Source: Variovorax sp. YR216 | GTDB lineage: Bacteria; Pseudomonadota; Gammaproteobacteria; Burkholderiales; Burkholderiaceae_C | NCBI RefSeq assembly: GCF_900107745.1 | Contig: NZ_FNRO01000002.1 | Coordinates: forward strand, 682,001 to 746,000 | Length of the DNA: 64,000 nt | Direction of reading: 5' to 3' | Shown here: positions 1 through 8,132 of the stretch, in pieces | Numbering within the stretch: the first letter of the stretch is position 1 | How the letters are laid out: each line of letters starts with the position of its first letter | Translations under genes and position numbers: made by a program | The notes under the pieces: generated by a model | Seen by the model: the letters and a program-made list of their open reading frames with translations, nothing else | What the model was told of the DNA's origin: nothing | Databases searched by the model: none

Positions 1-45
1 GATCAAATGTAGGGTATCGGTGGTCGCGGTAGGTGTGGCGCGGCG

Positions 46-1821
46 TCAACCATGCAGCCAAGTCGTGAGTTGCTGCCGAATAGAAGTGAGGTCTGCGTTG
101 TCGGAAGGGATCTTGCCGACTTTCAACTTGGCCCATGCGACGATCTCTCTTGCAGAGGGCTCGCCCACATCAGACCCTTCCGCGAGAAAATTCTTGAATG
201 CGATCTTGGTGTCTTTTGAGTTTGTGGCCGCGTGGTTCTTGCCCGGGTCTAGGGCCTCTAGGAGGATATGTTCCGGCAACTTTCTGGGCAAGAAAGCGAC
301 GTGCTTGCGGAGCCAGTCGAGATACTCCAACTGCGCCTGAATCTTCGCCGCTTTGTGCCCTGCAGAGTCGTTTCCACCAGGAATGGCGAACACCGGGTCG
401 ACACCGAGTTCGTCATTGAGTACGGCACCGAGGCCGTCATGTGCTTCCGGAGGGACGCTCTGTGGGTCGGTGAATGCCGCGACCCGCTTCTGATCCCCGT
501 CCAGCATCAAGAACAGGTCCTGACCCGCATCCATTGCAGTTGGACCCGAGAACTTCAGCATGTACGACGCGCCGCCCGTATTCACCTTGACCTCAAGCGA
601 GGCCGCGTCGCCCTTGTCGAGGCCCTTGGCAGCCTGAAGGACGATCAATTTGGCGATCTCATCTTCGACGAGTACGCGTCGCTTGTTGTTTGGAACCTTG
701 CCAAGTCGCTGCAAAGCAGCGGCCGGAGAACTGCGTGGCAGGATCCGTGCTTGCATCTTGCCGTTGTCCTCGAACACTTTGATGGCATCATGCGGCAGGC
801 CATCCAGGAACTCGCTCGAGTGCGTCGAAACGACCACTTGATGTCGCTTTAACTTGATCTGCTCCAGCAAAAACCGAAGTAGGGCACGCTGTGCGCCTGG
901 ATGCAGCGAAGTTTCGGGTTCATCCAGGAGGATGAGCGAGTACTCCGGCGCTTCCAGCAAGTCCACAACCACGCTGACCGCAGCGATTTCGCCACTACCC
1001 GCAAAGGCCTCGGAGTACTCCGAGCCTCGGCGGAACACGACACTGAGATCTCGCCCACGAGAGCCCGGATAAAGCGAATGGCGAATGAGTCTGGCCGACT
1101 CGTAAGTTCTGCCCAAGATATGACAAACTGCCTTCAGTTCGTCTTCCGTCAGGTCACGGTTTTCAAATAGGCTTTCCGTGACTCCCCCAAGCTTGTAGCT
1201 CTGCCGGTTGTCTGCTTTGATGCGTTTCAGGCGGGCCGCCTCAAGCCTCATCACCTCCCTCTTGTCGCCGCCCTTGGAGAACTCGTCGAAGAAGAAGTAT
1301 CGATCGAACGACCCGAAGGTGGCCTTGAGATTGACGTACACCACCTTTCGCCGTACAGGATTCCAACGGTCCTTTGACTTCCCTTCATAGTCCCCTTTGG
1401 CCATCGGAGCCATGCCGTCGGCCTTGCTCCACCGATATGGTTCCCAGTAGTCTTGCTTGGTACCGATGCGCGCTTTTCGAGTTTCGACGATTCCGCCGAA
1501 AGTCTCGTTCCAATGGCCGTAGAAATAGCGCTGTGGATCGGATCTAGGACCCTCGATGGGGTCCAATTTCGTGGCAAACCAGAACTTGGACGTGCTGTAG
1601 TTGAACGGCATGCCCCAGAGAGCGTGCAACAGCGAACTTTTGCCGCTGCCATTGGCACCGACAAGAGCAGTGAGGGGGAAGTCGAAGTCCACCCGCGTTC
1701 CCGGTTCGATGCTCTTGAACTTGGGAAACGTGGCGTGAGTGATGTAGTGCTTGAGTGGCGTACCCGGCTTGAATTTCTTGAGGGTGGCAACTAGTTTGTT
1801 GATCGCTTCTTCGTCGGACAC
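46..1821 (-). CDS. OLD-like AAA ATPase with TOPRIM-like C-terminus
   Basis: A 591-residue protein of the SMC/RecF-type ABC ATPase class. Walker A (GANGSGKSS) is at about residues 55-63, a short GSGE signature near 275-278, and Walker B (LILLDEPETSLHP) at about 296-308, followed by an H-loop (VSTHSSE). After the ATPase come LVEDE (about 384-388) and LMLDGD (about 438-443), which resemble the glutamate and DxD of a TOPRIM nuclease. That order is typical of OLD-family (overcoming lysogenization defect) ATPase-nucleases. The GTG start at 1821 is chosen because GAGGAG lies 9 nt upstream; the reading frame stays open further upstream but that part has no family character. It lies beyond gene D of the prophage and looks less GC-rich than the virion genes, consistent with cargo. 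Anti-phage function is inferred from the family. Confidence 0.75.
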   Translation of the reverse strand: MSDEEAINKLVATLKKFKPGTPLKHYITHATFPKFKSIEPGTRVDFDFPLTALVGANGSGKSSLLHALWGMPFNYSTSKFWFATKLDPIEGPRSDPQRYFYGHWNETFGGIVETRKARIGTKQDYWEPYRWSKADGMAPMAKGDYEGKSKDRWNPVRRKVVYVNLKATFGSFDRYFFFDEFSKGGDKREVMRLEAARLKRIKADNRQSYKLGGVTESLFENRDLTEDELKAVCHILGRTYESARLIRHSLYPGSRGRDLSVVFRRGSEYSEAFAGSGEIAAVSVVVDLLEAPEYSLILLDEPETSLHPGAQRALLRFLLEQIKLKRHQVVVSTHSSEFLDGLPHDAIKVFEDNGKMQARILPRSSPAAALQRLGKVPNNKRRVLVEDEIAKLIVLQAAKGLDKGDAASLEVKVNTGGASYMLKFSGPTAMDAGQDLFLMLDGDQKRVAAFTDPQSVPPEAHDGLGAVLNDELGVDPVFAIPGGNDSAGHKAAKIQAQLEYLDWLRKHVAFLPRKLPEHILLEALDPGKNHAATNSKDTKIAFKNFLAEGSDVGEPSAREIVAWAKLKVGKIPSDNADLTSIRQQLTTWLHG

Positions 1822-1988
1822 TCGAAAATTCTCCTCAATTGTTCTTGTATCAAATTGTAGGTCGGAATTCCCGGGAAGCTTCTGTAGCCCGAGCGCACGC
1901 GGTCTCCAACTCTTGGTGGTGAAGCCCTTGGGGTGGCATGTTTCAAAGAGTCGTTGGTCTCGCCGCGATGTTTGAGACGGGGCGGCCG

Positions 1989-2105
1989 CTACTTCGCCAG
2001 CAAAGAGAACAGCTCGCTGCCGTCCGGACTGCGCCACTTGCTGTAGATGCCGGCAATGCCCATCGGCACATCGAGTGCTTTTGTGGCAGAACTGCAAAAG
2101 GCGTC
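1989..2105 (-). pseudogene. Remnant of SOS-response-associated peptidase (SRAP/YedK) gene
   Basis: This frame reads DAFCSSATKALDVPMGIAGI, then Y, then SKWRSPDGSELFSLLAK and a stop. The part PMGIAGIY...W+SPDG+ELFS matches the conserved central strand of SRAP-family proteins (YedK/HMCES, which crosslink to abasic sites in ssDNA). The frame opens directly after an in-frame TGA. The catalytic N-terminal cysteine region and the rest of the C-terminus are missing. It is therefore a fragment of about 38 codons and not a gene. Identification rests on remembered family sequence. Confidence 0.5.
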
Positions 2106-2107
2106 TC

Positions 2108-2284
2108 ATGACGGACAACTCCGCCAACAGAGACCTGAACCCTGATCGCGTGGAAAGCCTGTGCGGCCCAGTTGCGGGCATGTGTGCGGATGTGGAGCCC
2201 GTCTCGGCGCCCTCGCGTTTCCGCGACCTGTACGCTCTGGCAAAGCACCAGCGTTGGGTCATTCGCAGAGTGGACGCCGAATGA
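2108..2284 (+). CDS. Small hypothetical prophage protein (58 aa)
   Basis: The ORF begins MTDNSANRDLNPDRVE and ends WVIRRVDAE. AAAAGG lies 8 nt before the ATG. Its stop overlaps the ATG at 2281 of the next ORF (ATGA), which suggests translational coupling. The composition looks like a soluble charged protein. I recognise no family. It is short and could be chance, but the overlap with a plausible downstream gene argues for it. Confidence 0.4.
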   Translation: MTDNSANRDLNPDRVESLCGPVAGMCADVEPVSAPSRFRDLYALAKHQRWVIRRVDAE

Positions 2285-2790
2285 GGGCATTTGAGTTAGA
2301 TTGGGCGATCATCGAAGTCCGACGAGCCCTGGCTTCAACGAGGCAAGGAGGCACCGTGTTCGCTTCACTTAGATCTGTCGTCGCTCTCCTATGGAACGGC
2401 CTCGCTTCGTGGGCCCCTGAGTTGAGGCGGCTGTGGGCATGGTTGAGGTGGGGTGGCATCGCTTGGATGTTTGTGGGCGTCGCATGGGCTATTTTTTTGC
2501 GGCCCGAGGAATCTGAATTACCTCAGGTGAGAGAAGAAATCGTTTTTGGGCCGGGGGACGAATCAGCCTCGATTGGCGCGCTGTCTGAATTGGGCGGGGG
2601 TCAAGCGCAGCGCATCCTGCGGGAAAAGAGGACCTATAACGCAGGTGTCCGCCGCGCGAACGCTGAGATAGGCGCACGAAACAAGGAGGCGTTTGCGAAG
2701 GCCTTGGGAATGGCCTTGGTCTGGCCAGTCACTGGGCTCGGCGCCGTCTGGGGTCTGTTCAGCCTGGCTTCCAGGAATGAGGAGCATTGA
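2281..2790 (+). CDS. Hypothetical prophage membrane protein
   Basis: A protein of up to 169 residues with two hydrophobic stretches: GGIAWMFVGVAWAIF at about residues 65-79, and a second near the C-terminus (ALGMALVWPVTGLGAVWGLF). Between them is a charged loop with REEIVFGPGDES and ILREKRTYNAGVRRANAE. The ATG at 2281 overlaps the previous stop (ATGA). A GTG at 2356 with AAGGAGG 4 nt upstream is a strong alternative giving 144 residues. The gene is divergent from the OLD-like ATPase and lies just outside gene D, so it is probably prophage cargo. No family recognised. Confidence 0.5.
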   Translation: MRAFELDWAIIEVRRALASTRQGGTVFASLRSVVALLWNGLASWAPELRRLWAWLRWGGIAWMFVGVAWAIFLRPEESELPQVREEIVFGPGDESASIGALSELGGGQAQRILREKRTYNAGVRRANAEIGARNKEAFAKALGMALVWPVTGLGAVWGLFSLASRNEEH

Positions 2791-2840
2791 TTCAGAGGTC
2801 GGCGAGAGCAGGACCAACGCCGCCGGTGGCAGAGCAATAG

Positions 2841-3866
2841 TCAGTTCCCCGTCGCGTCGAGGCTCTCGTTCGCGGCGGAAGTTTCCAACTCGGCGCGCGT
2901 TGTGTACCCGCCGTCCCCAAGACGATGGGCGGTCTTGACGCTTAGCCATTCGGTGTTGTCGATCTGTGGCTTGAATCCTCGAACGCGCACCGGTGTCTGA
3001 GGGGCGAGCAAGGCTTGCCCGATGGCCAGGGTCAACTCGAAGGTCGCCGCGCCGCGCAGGATTCGCCTCCATTCCGCCTGCGCCGCTGCAAGCGCATCGG
3101 CTTCGGTCGCATAACTCTCCTTCAGCCGCTTGGCATTGCCGCTCAGTCCCACCAGGACAGATCGACGGTTCGCGCACCTGGGGTCGTGCCAGTACGCCCG
3201 CACGCCGCTGTAGGCGTCCCGCTCGCTGGTGTGGTACCTGTGCGTGTCACCGTCCGCCCGAGTGAGCGTGACGAGGGGCAGGGCATCCCCCTTGCTCGTG
3301 GTCATGCCCTCGATCGGCAGAAACACCAGCAGCCTCTTCTTGACCGTCGCCACCGCGTCGTACCGCTTCGCAAGCCGCGTGACGAAGTTGATGTCGCTCT
3401 CGTTCGTCTGGTCGATGTGACCCACCTCCTGCCCCGACAGGCGCGCATCCACGCGCGACACGAGCTGGTTGCGTCGGGCGATCTCGTCGAGGATCGCACC
3501 CAGCGTCGTGCGGTGCCAGCTCTGGTCCCTGCGGTCACGCAGGTTCGCGCCGAGTTCCGCGCTGCGCGCGCGAATGGTGATCTGGTCGGGCGCGCCGCTG
3601 TGCTCGGCCTCGTCGACCACGAAGGTGCCCTTGTCCACGAGAGGCTCGCCGGCCCAGCCGATCGCGAGCGACAGGGTCACGCCCCGGGCCGGGAACTCGA
3701 GTGCGCCGTCGCCGTCGTCCAGTTGCAGGTCGAGCTGATCCGCCTCGTCGCCGCGGCATTCGGTCAGCGTCAGGCTGATCAGCCGCGCGTCGACAGCCGG
3801 CGTGATGTCGCGGCCGTCGAGCGTGAGGCGGTAGTCCGGCCGGGGGTGTCGCTGGGGGGCGTTCAT
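2841..3866 (-). CDS. D: Phage late control / tail protein gpD (P2 D family)
   Basis: A 341-residue protein matching the P2 gpD family, a baseplate hub protein structurally related to T4 gp27. Recognisable parts are the N-terminal PDYRLTLDGRDITPAVDARL segment, the central QEVGHIDQTNESDINFVTRL segment, and the C-terminal RVRGFKPQIDNTEWLSVKTA. It is the last gene of the FI-FII-E-T-U-D tail operon and its ATG overlaps the end of gene U (ATGA). Length is normal for the family (P2 D is about 390). Confidence 0.92.
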   Translation of the reverse strand: MNAPQRHPRPDYRLTLDGRDITPAVDARLISLTLTECRGDEADQLDLQLDDGDGALEFPARGVTLSLAIGWAGEPLVDKGTFVVDEAEHSGAPDQITIRARSAELGANLRDRRDQSWHRTTLGAILDEIARRNQLVSRVDARLSGQEVGHIDQTNESDINFVTRLAKRYDAVATVKKRLLVFLPIEGMTTSKGDALPLVTLTRADGDTHRYHTSERDAYSGVRAYWHDPRCANRRSVLVGLSGNAKRLKESYATEADALAAAQAEWRRILRGAATFELTLAIGQALLAPQTPVRVRGFKPQIDNTEWLSVKTAHRLGDGGYTTRAELETSAANESLDATGN

Positions 3867-4282
3867 TCCTGCGCCTGCCCGCTGTCGCCGATCGCATCGA
3901 CTCGGTCTTCGTCCACGCGCGCGAGCTGCAGCTGGACCTCGATGCGCCGCGCGGTGCCGTCACGGTGAAAGAGCGTGCGCGTCTCGTTCAGTGACTCGAT
4001 CACGAACTGGCCGTACACGGTGCCGGTGCCGTCCACCAGCGGCCAGGCTGCGCCGGCGGCGCCCATGGCGCGCAGTTCGTCGAGCGAGCCGGTGTCCCCC
4101 GCAAAGCCGGGCAGCAGCACGCCGCTCAAGTTCATGGTCTCCTCGCCCGGCCCGACGAACTGGCGGGCAGGGCGCGCGCCCACGCGGCTGTTGCTCGGGT
4201 GGCGCCACGCCGTCTGGCGCTGCAGGTCCTGGTAAGCCAGCGTGTCCAGGCTGAAAACGAATTGCCCGAAGGCCATCATCAT
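3863..4282 (-). CDS. U: Phage tail protein gpU (P2 U family)
   Basis: A 139-residue protein beginning MMMAFGQFVFSLDTLAYQDL, typical of P2 gpU, which is needed to terminate tail assembly. The WRHPSNSRVGARPARQFVGPG segment is characteristic. GAAGGACC precedes the triple ATG. Gene order T-U-D is the P2 order, and the stop overlaps the D start by 4 bp. Confidence 0.92.
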   Translation of the reverse strand: MMMAFGQFVFSLDTLAYQDLQRQTAWRHPSNSRVGARPARQFVGPGEETMNLSGVLLPGFAGDTGSLDELRAMGAAGAAWPLVDGTGTVYGQFVIESLNETRTLFHRDGTARRIEVQLQLARVDEDRVDAIGDSGQAQE

Positions 4283-4300
4283 GTCGGTAGGTCCTTCTTT

Positions 4301-6817
4301 TCAATCGATGTCTGACAGCGACGAGAGCATGCTCGCGCGCCTGCTACGTTGCCGGCGGTCCAGCTCGGCGCTCACCGCTCGGGCGATGGCCTGCGCGTCC
4401 ATGCCGGGCGTGGCCTGGATCGTGATGTTGATCGTGTCGCCGCCCATGGCCATGCTGCGCGGCGCTGCTGCAGCGCTCAGTGGCGGCCGGCGGTCCATTG
4501 TGATTGCGCCGATGCCGGTAGCTGGTCCCGTTGCGTCCGCGGCGCCGGCCATAAGGGGCAGGGCGACCGCGGCTGCAGCCGCCATGCCCAGCGCAGCCTG
4601 GCGCACGCGGTGCTGTTCGCCGGCAATGCCTTCGGCCGCGCCGTTGCTGATCTCGTTGCCCGCGAGCATGAAGACGCGGCTGGGGCTGCGGATGCCGAGC
4701 TTCTCCTTGAACCAGCCGAGCGCAGAATCCGCGGCGCCGACGATCGCATCCTTCACGCTGCCGAGCGCGCCGGTGATGCCGTTGGCCAGCCCCTGGATGA
4801 TGGCGGTGCCGAAAGCCGCAAAGCGCGCCGGCAGGGCAGCGAACCAGGTCAGCGCATCGTTGAACGCGGTCTTGACCGTCTGCCACAGGCCGGCGAAGAA
4901 CGCCGTGATCGGCCCCCAGTACTTGTAGATCAGGAAGGCCGCGATAGCGATGGCTGTGATCGCGAGGCCGATCGGGTTCATCAGCAAGAACCGGCCAACG
5001 GAGGCGATTGCGCCGCCGACGGCCTTCAGTGCACCGACCACCATTCCACCGTTCAGACCCAGCATCTGCATGCCAAAGTGCAGCCCGAGCAGCGGGCCGC
5101 CGATGGCCGCCAGCGCCAGGCCGAGTGCGCCGCCGACGGTCAGCAGCGCTGCGAGCGCGCCTGCGGCGATCACCACCGTGGATGTCAGGCGCGGGTTCTC
5201 CCTCGCGAACTCGCCCACCTTCGCGGCCAGCTCGCCCAGCCACTGGAGCAGTTCCTTGAGCACCGGTGCCGCGGTGGCGCCGATCTCGCCCAGGGCGTTG
5301 GTGAAGCTGCCTTCGGCGGCTTCCGCCACATTCTTGAGCGTGCCGAGTTCGGCCTCCACGCGCTGGCGCAGATCGGCCTGCGCCTGCATCTTCTCGGCGA
5401 CTTCGGCGTAGCCCTCCTTGCCCTTGGCCAGCAGGGTGTTGAGCACCTGCAGCGTCTCGGCGTCATCGCCGAAGAGCGACTTGATGACGCTGGTGCGCTG
5501 CATGCTGTCGAGCGCCTTCAACTGCTCGAGCTGCGCGAACATCTGGTCGATGCCCGCGAACTCGCCCTTGCCATCGCTGAAGTCGAGCGTGAAGCCGGCC
5601 TTCGCGGCCGCGAGCGCATCGTTGGCCTTGTCCAGCTTCTTGGCATCGAGGCCGGCCTGGAACACCTTGCGGATCGCGTTGCCGGCGGATTCGCCGGCCA
5701 TGCCGGTCTGGTCCATCATCACCAGCAGTGGGGCGAGCTCCTGGGCCGCGGCCAGGCCGTCCTTGCGCAGCACGCTGAGCACCGGCGACAGCTTGGTGAA
5801 GCCCTGCAGCATGTTGCCCGAGTCCACGCCCAGGTAGTAGGTGCGCTGGATCAGGTCCATCAGGCCCATCATGTCGGCCTCGGTGGTGCGGGTGGCGTCC
5901 TGCATCTTGGCGGCGAACTCCGCGGCCTCAGTGACGGGCATGCGCAGCTGCACGCCGAGGTAGGCGGCCGATTCGCCCAGGCCCCCCAGCACGGTCTTGG
6001 CGCTCATGCCCTGGCGGATGAGCATGGTCATCATGTCCTGGAAGTCGGCCGTGGTGCCGGGCAGCTTGTCGCCCAGGCGGGTGGCGAGTTCCGAGATCTT
6101 GCGGAAGTCATCGGGCACGCTGCCGTCCTTGCGCATCAGCGATGCACGCAGCTGCGAGGCGGCGTCTTCCTGCGGCATGAAGGCGCCCATGACGGAGCCC
6201 AGGGGGCGCGCCACGGCACGGCCGGCGCCGATCGCCGCGGCGCTGCCGGCGCCCAGCATGGCGGTACGGCGCATGGTCTTGCCGTGCTGCGCCTTGAGCG
6301 CATCGAGCCGCGCCGCCTCGCGGCCCTGGGCCTTCATGCGCGCGGTCTGGTCGCCGATGGCCTGGTTGGTGGCCTGGATGTCGGCGCGCAGGCGCCGCTC
6401 ATGCTCGCCCAGCGAGCGCGTGCTGATGCCCGCGGCCGAGAGCCGGTCGCGCAGCTGCTGGGCCTTGAGCCGCTGCTGGTCGAACTGCACGCCCAACGTG
6501 GCTGCCGATTGCCTGGCCGCGGCGAACTCGCGCGCCATGGTGCGGGTCGGCGTGCTTGTTGCGGCGATCTGGCGTGCCAGCGCCTGCACGCGCGCTTGCG
6601 CCGCCTGCACGCTGGCGGCCGTGGCGCCGAGGCCGGCGCGCACCTCGCGGAACTGCCCGATCGCCTTTTGCTGGTCGTTGAGTTCCTTGAGCTTCGCGCG
6701 TGCGGCCTTGAGGGCGCTGGCGGTCTCGCTGCTCGCGGCCTGGATGCGCCGCAGCGGTGCGGTGGCCTTGTCGAGGGTCTGCAGGATGACCTGCAGGCGC
6801 AGGTCATTGGAGGCCAC
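4301..6817 (-). CDS. T: Phage tail tape measure protein gpT
   Basis: An 838-residue tape measure protein that sets tail length. The N-terminal 170 residues are coiled-coil, rich in Ala, Gln, Arg and Lys (RIQAASSETASALKAARAKL). A middle TMP core follows (GDKLPGTTADFQDMMTMLIR; LMVMMDQTGMAGESAGNAIR). Hydrophobic segments lie at about 545-660 (AAGALAALLTVGGALGLALA; GLAITAIAIAAFLIYKYWGP). A C-terminal segment, KLGIRSPSRVFMLAGNEI, is found in many tape measures. It lies between the small ORF at 6839 and U. Confidence 0.93.
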   Translation of the reverse strand: MASNDLRLQVILQTLDKATAPLRRIQAASSETASALKAARAKLKELNDQQKAIGQFREVRAGLGATAASVQAAQARVQALARQIAATSTPTRTMAREFAAARQSAATLGVQFDQQRLKAQQLRDRLSAAGISTRSLGEHERRLRADIQATNQAIGDQTARMKAQGREAARLDALKAQHGKTMRRTAMLGAGSAAAIGAGRAVARPLGSVMGAFMPQEDAASQLRASLMRKDGSVPDDFRKISELATRLGDKLPGTTADFQDMMTMLIRQGMSAKTVLGGLGESAAYLGVQLRMPVTEAAEFAAKMQDATRTTEADMMGLMDLIQRTYYLGVDSGNMLQGFTKLSPVLSVLRKDGLAAAQELAPLLVMMDQTGMAGESAGNAIRKVFQAGLDAKKLDKANDALAAAKAGFTLDFSDGKGEFAGIDQMFAQLEQLKALDSMQRTSVIKSLFGDDAETLQVLNTLLAKGKEGYAEVAEKMQAQADLRQRVEAELGTLKNVAEAAEGSFTNALGEIGATAAPVLKELLQWLGELAAKVGEFARENPRLTSTVVIAAGALAALLTVGGALGLALAAIGGPLLGLHFGMQMLGLNGGMVVGALKAVGGAIASVGRFLLMNPIGLAITAIAIAAFLIYKYWGPITAFFAGLWQTVKTAFNDALTWFAALPARFAAFGTAIIQGLANGITGALGSVKDAIVGAADSALGWFKEKLGIRSPSRVFMLAGNEISNGAAEGIAGEQHRVRQAALGMAAAAAVALPLMAGAADATGPATGIGAITMDRRPPLSAAAAPRSMAMGGDTINITIQATPGMDAQAIARAVSAELDRRQRSRRASMLSSLSDID

Positions 6818-6838
6818 GACAGCCTCCGGCGCCGGGAT

Positions 6839-7081
6839 TCAGGCGTGCGACCGGCGCAGGGCTTTGCTGCGCTGGCTGGCGGCTCGCGCGGCGAGCGTCG
6901 CGTCCTCGGCCTCGATCTCTGCGAGCAGCGCGCGGATCGCCTCGGCCTCCCGTTGTTCCGAGCTCCGGTGGGGCCAGAGCTTGTTGAAGATCGCCCCGGC
7001 AACACTGGCGCAGGCCCATACGAAGCCGAGCGTCACCAAGAGGACGAGCACGGCAAGGATGATGACGATGAGGGTCGACAT
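6839..7081 (-). CDS. Small single-pass membrane protein between E' and T
   Basis: An 80-residue protein starting MSTLIVIILAVLVLLVTLGF with one N-terminal membrane segment (about residues 3-32), followed by a charged helical tail (EQREAEAIRALLAEIEAEDA). It sits between the E' frame and the tape measure gene, where P2 has no extra gene. Its stop is just upstream of the T start, so it is translated within the tail operon. Function unknown. Confidence 0.6.
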   Translation of the reverse strand: MSTLIVIILAVLVLLVTLGFVWACASVAGAIFNKLWPHRSSEQREAEAIRALLAEIEAEDATLAARAASQRSKALRRSHA

Positions 7082-7096
7082 GGCGCCGCATCATAG

Positions 7097-7213
7097 TCAG
7101 TCCTGAGCCTCCGAACGCTCGCGGGCGCGCTCGCGCCAATCCATCAGATCTTCCAGCGAAAAATCATCCATTTCCGAGGGCGTCCAGTGAAAAATAGCCG
7201 CGAGATCGGCCAT
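7097..7213 (-). CDS. Phage tail protein gpE' (downstream frame of E/E')
   Basis: A 38-residue reading frame, MADLAAIFHWTPSEMDDFSL, ending in WRERARERSEAQD. It matches the small P2 E' protein, whose IFHW motif is diagnostic. In P2 this frame is made as an E+E' fusion by -1 ribosomal frameshifting. Here the frame is open continuously from the slippery heptamer at 7261-7267 in E through this ATG to the stop at 7097, so the fusion can form. The E/E+E' pair acts as the tail assembly chaperone, like lambda gpG/gpGT. Confidence 0.8.
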   Translation of the reverse strand: MADLAAIFHWTPSEMDDFSLEDLMDWRERARERSEAQD

Positions 7214-7221
7214 CGGATCCT

Positions 7222-7560
7222 CTACGCGCTCGGGGAGGCGTCCAGCGCTGCCTTCGGCAACAAAAAACCCGCCACCTTCGTGCCGAGCTGCACCAGGTCG
7301 GCCGGGTCGAGCTCGGCCACGTCCTGCTTCAGCAGCATGGGGTTCGAAATGCGTGGCAGTACGGTCTGCAGCGCGGTCACGTCCAGCTGCAGCAGGTCGG
7401 TGAGGGCGACGCCGCGCAGCTCGCCGGCCTTGGGGCGGCGCAGGGTCACGACGGTGATGGAGGTCTCGCCGCGCTGGATCGGCGTGTCCAGCGTCACGGT
7501 GTTGTCGCCGGCAGCAACGGCGGTGGTCTGGTCGAGGGCGGGCGTAGGGGCGGTGTTCAT
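7222..7560 (-). CDS. E: Phage tail assembly protein gpE (P2 E family)
   Basis: A 112-residue P2 gpE-type tail assembly chaperone. It has the family core PIQRGETSITVVTLRRPKAG, then ELRGVALTDLLQLDV and LLKQDVAELDPADLVQLG. It lies between the tail tube gene FII and E'. A -1 frameshift near its 3' end gives the longer E+E' product ending at 7097. The zero-frame product stops at 7222. Confidence 0.88.
   Translation of the reverse strand: MNTAPTPALDQTTAVAAGDNTVTLDTPIQRGETSITVVTLRRPKAGELRGVALTDLLQLDVTALQTVLPRISNPMLLKQDVAELDPADLVQLGTKVAGFLLPKAALDASPSA
7261..7267 (-). other. -1 programmed frameshift site, TTTTTTG
   Basis: On the coding strand the E frame reads GGT TTT TTG TTG, so the heptamer T TTT TTG is in the correct phase for tandem -1 slippage. 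It is the same heptamer as in the P2 E gene. After slippage the -1 frame has no stop until the end of E' at 7097. The site lies about 40 nt before the zero-frame stop at 7222. Confidence 0.8.
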
Positions 7561-7587
7561 GGTGGTTCAGTAGGTGAGGTGATGGGG

Positions 7588-8097
7588 TCAGAGGCCGATC
7601 GCCGCGCGGATGTCGGCCATCAGGTCCTTGCCGTTGACGTACTCGACCATGTTGACCAGGTCGATCTCGAGAATCGTGGTGCCGTCGAGGCTGAGCTTGT
7701 AGTAGCTCAGCGCGCTGGTCACCTTGATCTCGGTGAGCTCGCCGGCCTTCGAGGTGCCGGGGTCGATCTCGGTGTGGCGGCCGCGCACGACGATCTCCAG
7801 CGCGCCGACATTGCCGGTGCTCGCGTCCTGCAGGGCGCCGGCAAAGCGCAGCAGCACGGCGTCATGGCGCGCCGCGCCCCACTGGCTGAAGAGGTCGCGC
7901 AGGTACCCGGCGGCGGTCCACTGCATCTCCAGCGCCTCCATGCCGAGGTCTTCCTTGATCGGGCCGTTCATGCCGCCGGCGCGGTAGTCCTCGGTCTTGC
8001 GGGTGAGCTTGGGCAGCGTCACTTCGGGCACCTCGCCCAGGTAGGCGCGGCCGTCGTTGAAAAGCGTGTAGTTCTTGAGCTTGCGGGGCAGGGACAT
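7588..8097 (-). CDS. FII: Phage major tail tube protein gpFII
   Basis: A 169-residue P2 FII-type tail tube subunit. The start MSLPRKLKNYTLFNDGRAYL, the middle YRAGGMNGPIKEDLGMEALE and the end YYKLSLDGTTILEIDLVNMV are conserved in this family. It polymerises into the inner tube of the contractile tail. It lies directly after the sheath gene FI, as in P2. Confidence 0.94.
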   Translation of the reverse strand: MSLPRKLKNYTLFNDGRAYLGEVPEVTLPKLTRKTEDYRAGGMNGPIKEDLGMEALEMQWTAAGYLRDLFSQWGAARHDAVLLRFAGALQDASTGNVGALEIVVRGRHTEIDPGTSKAGELTEIKVTSALSYYKLSLDGTTILEIDLVNMVEYVNGKDLMADIRAAIGL

Positions 8098-8132
8098 CGG
8101 TTGTTCCTCGGGGGTTCAGGGGAGGGCGGCGA

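Noticed and set aside
4349..7096. Very long plus-strand open frame opposite the tape measure gene
   Set aside because: It is antisense to a clear T gene; the product is Arg/His/Gln-rich with no family pattern, as expected from the third-position GC bias.
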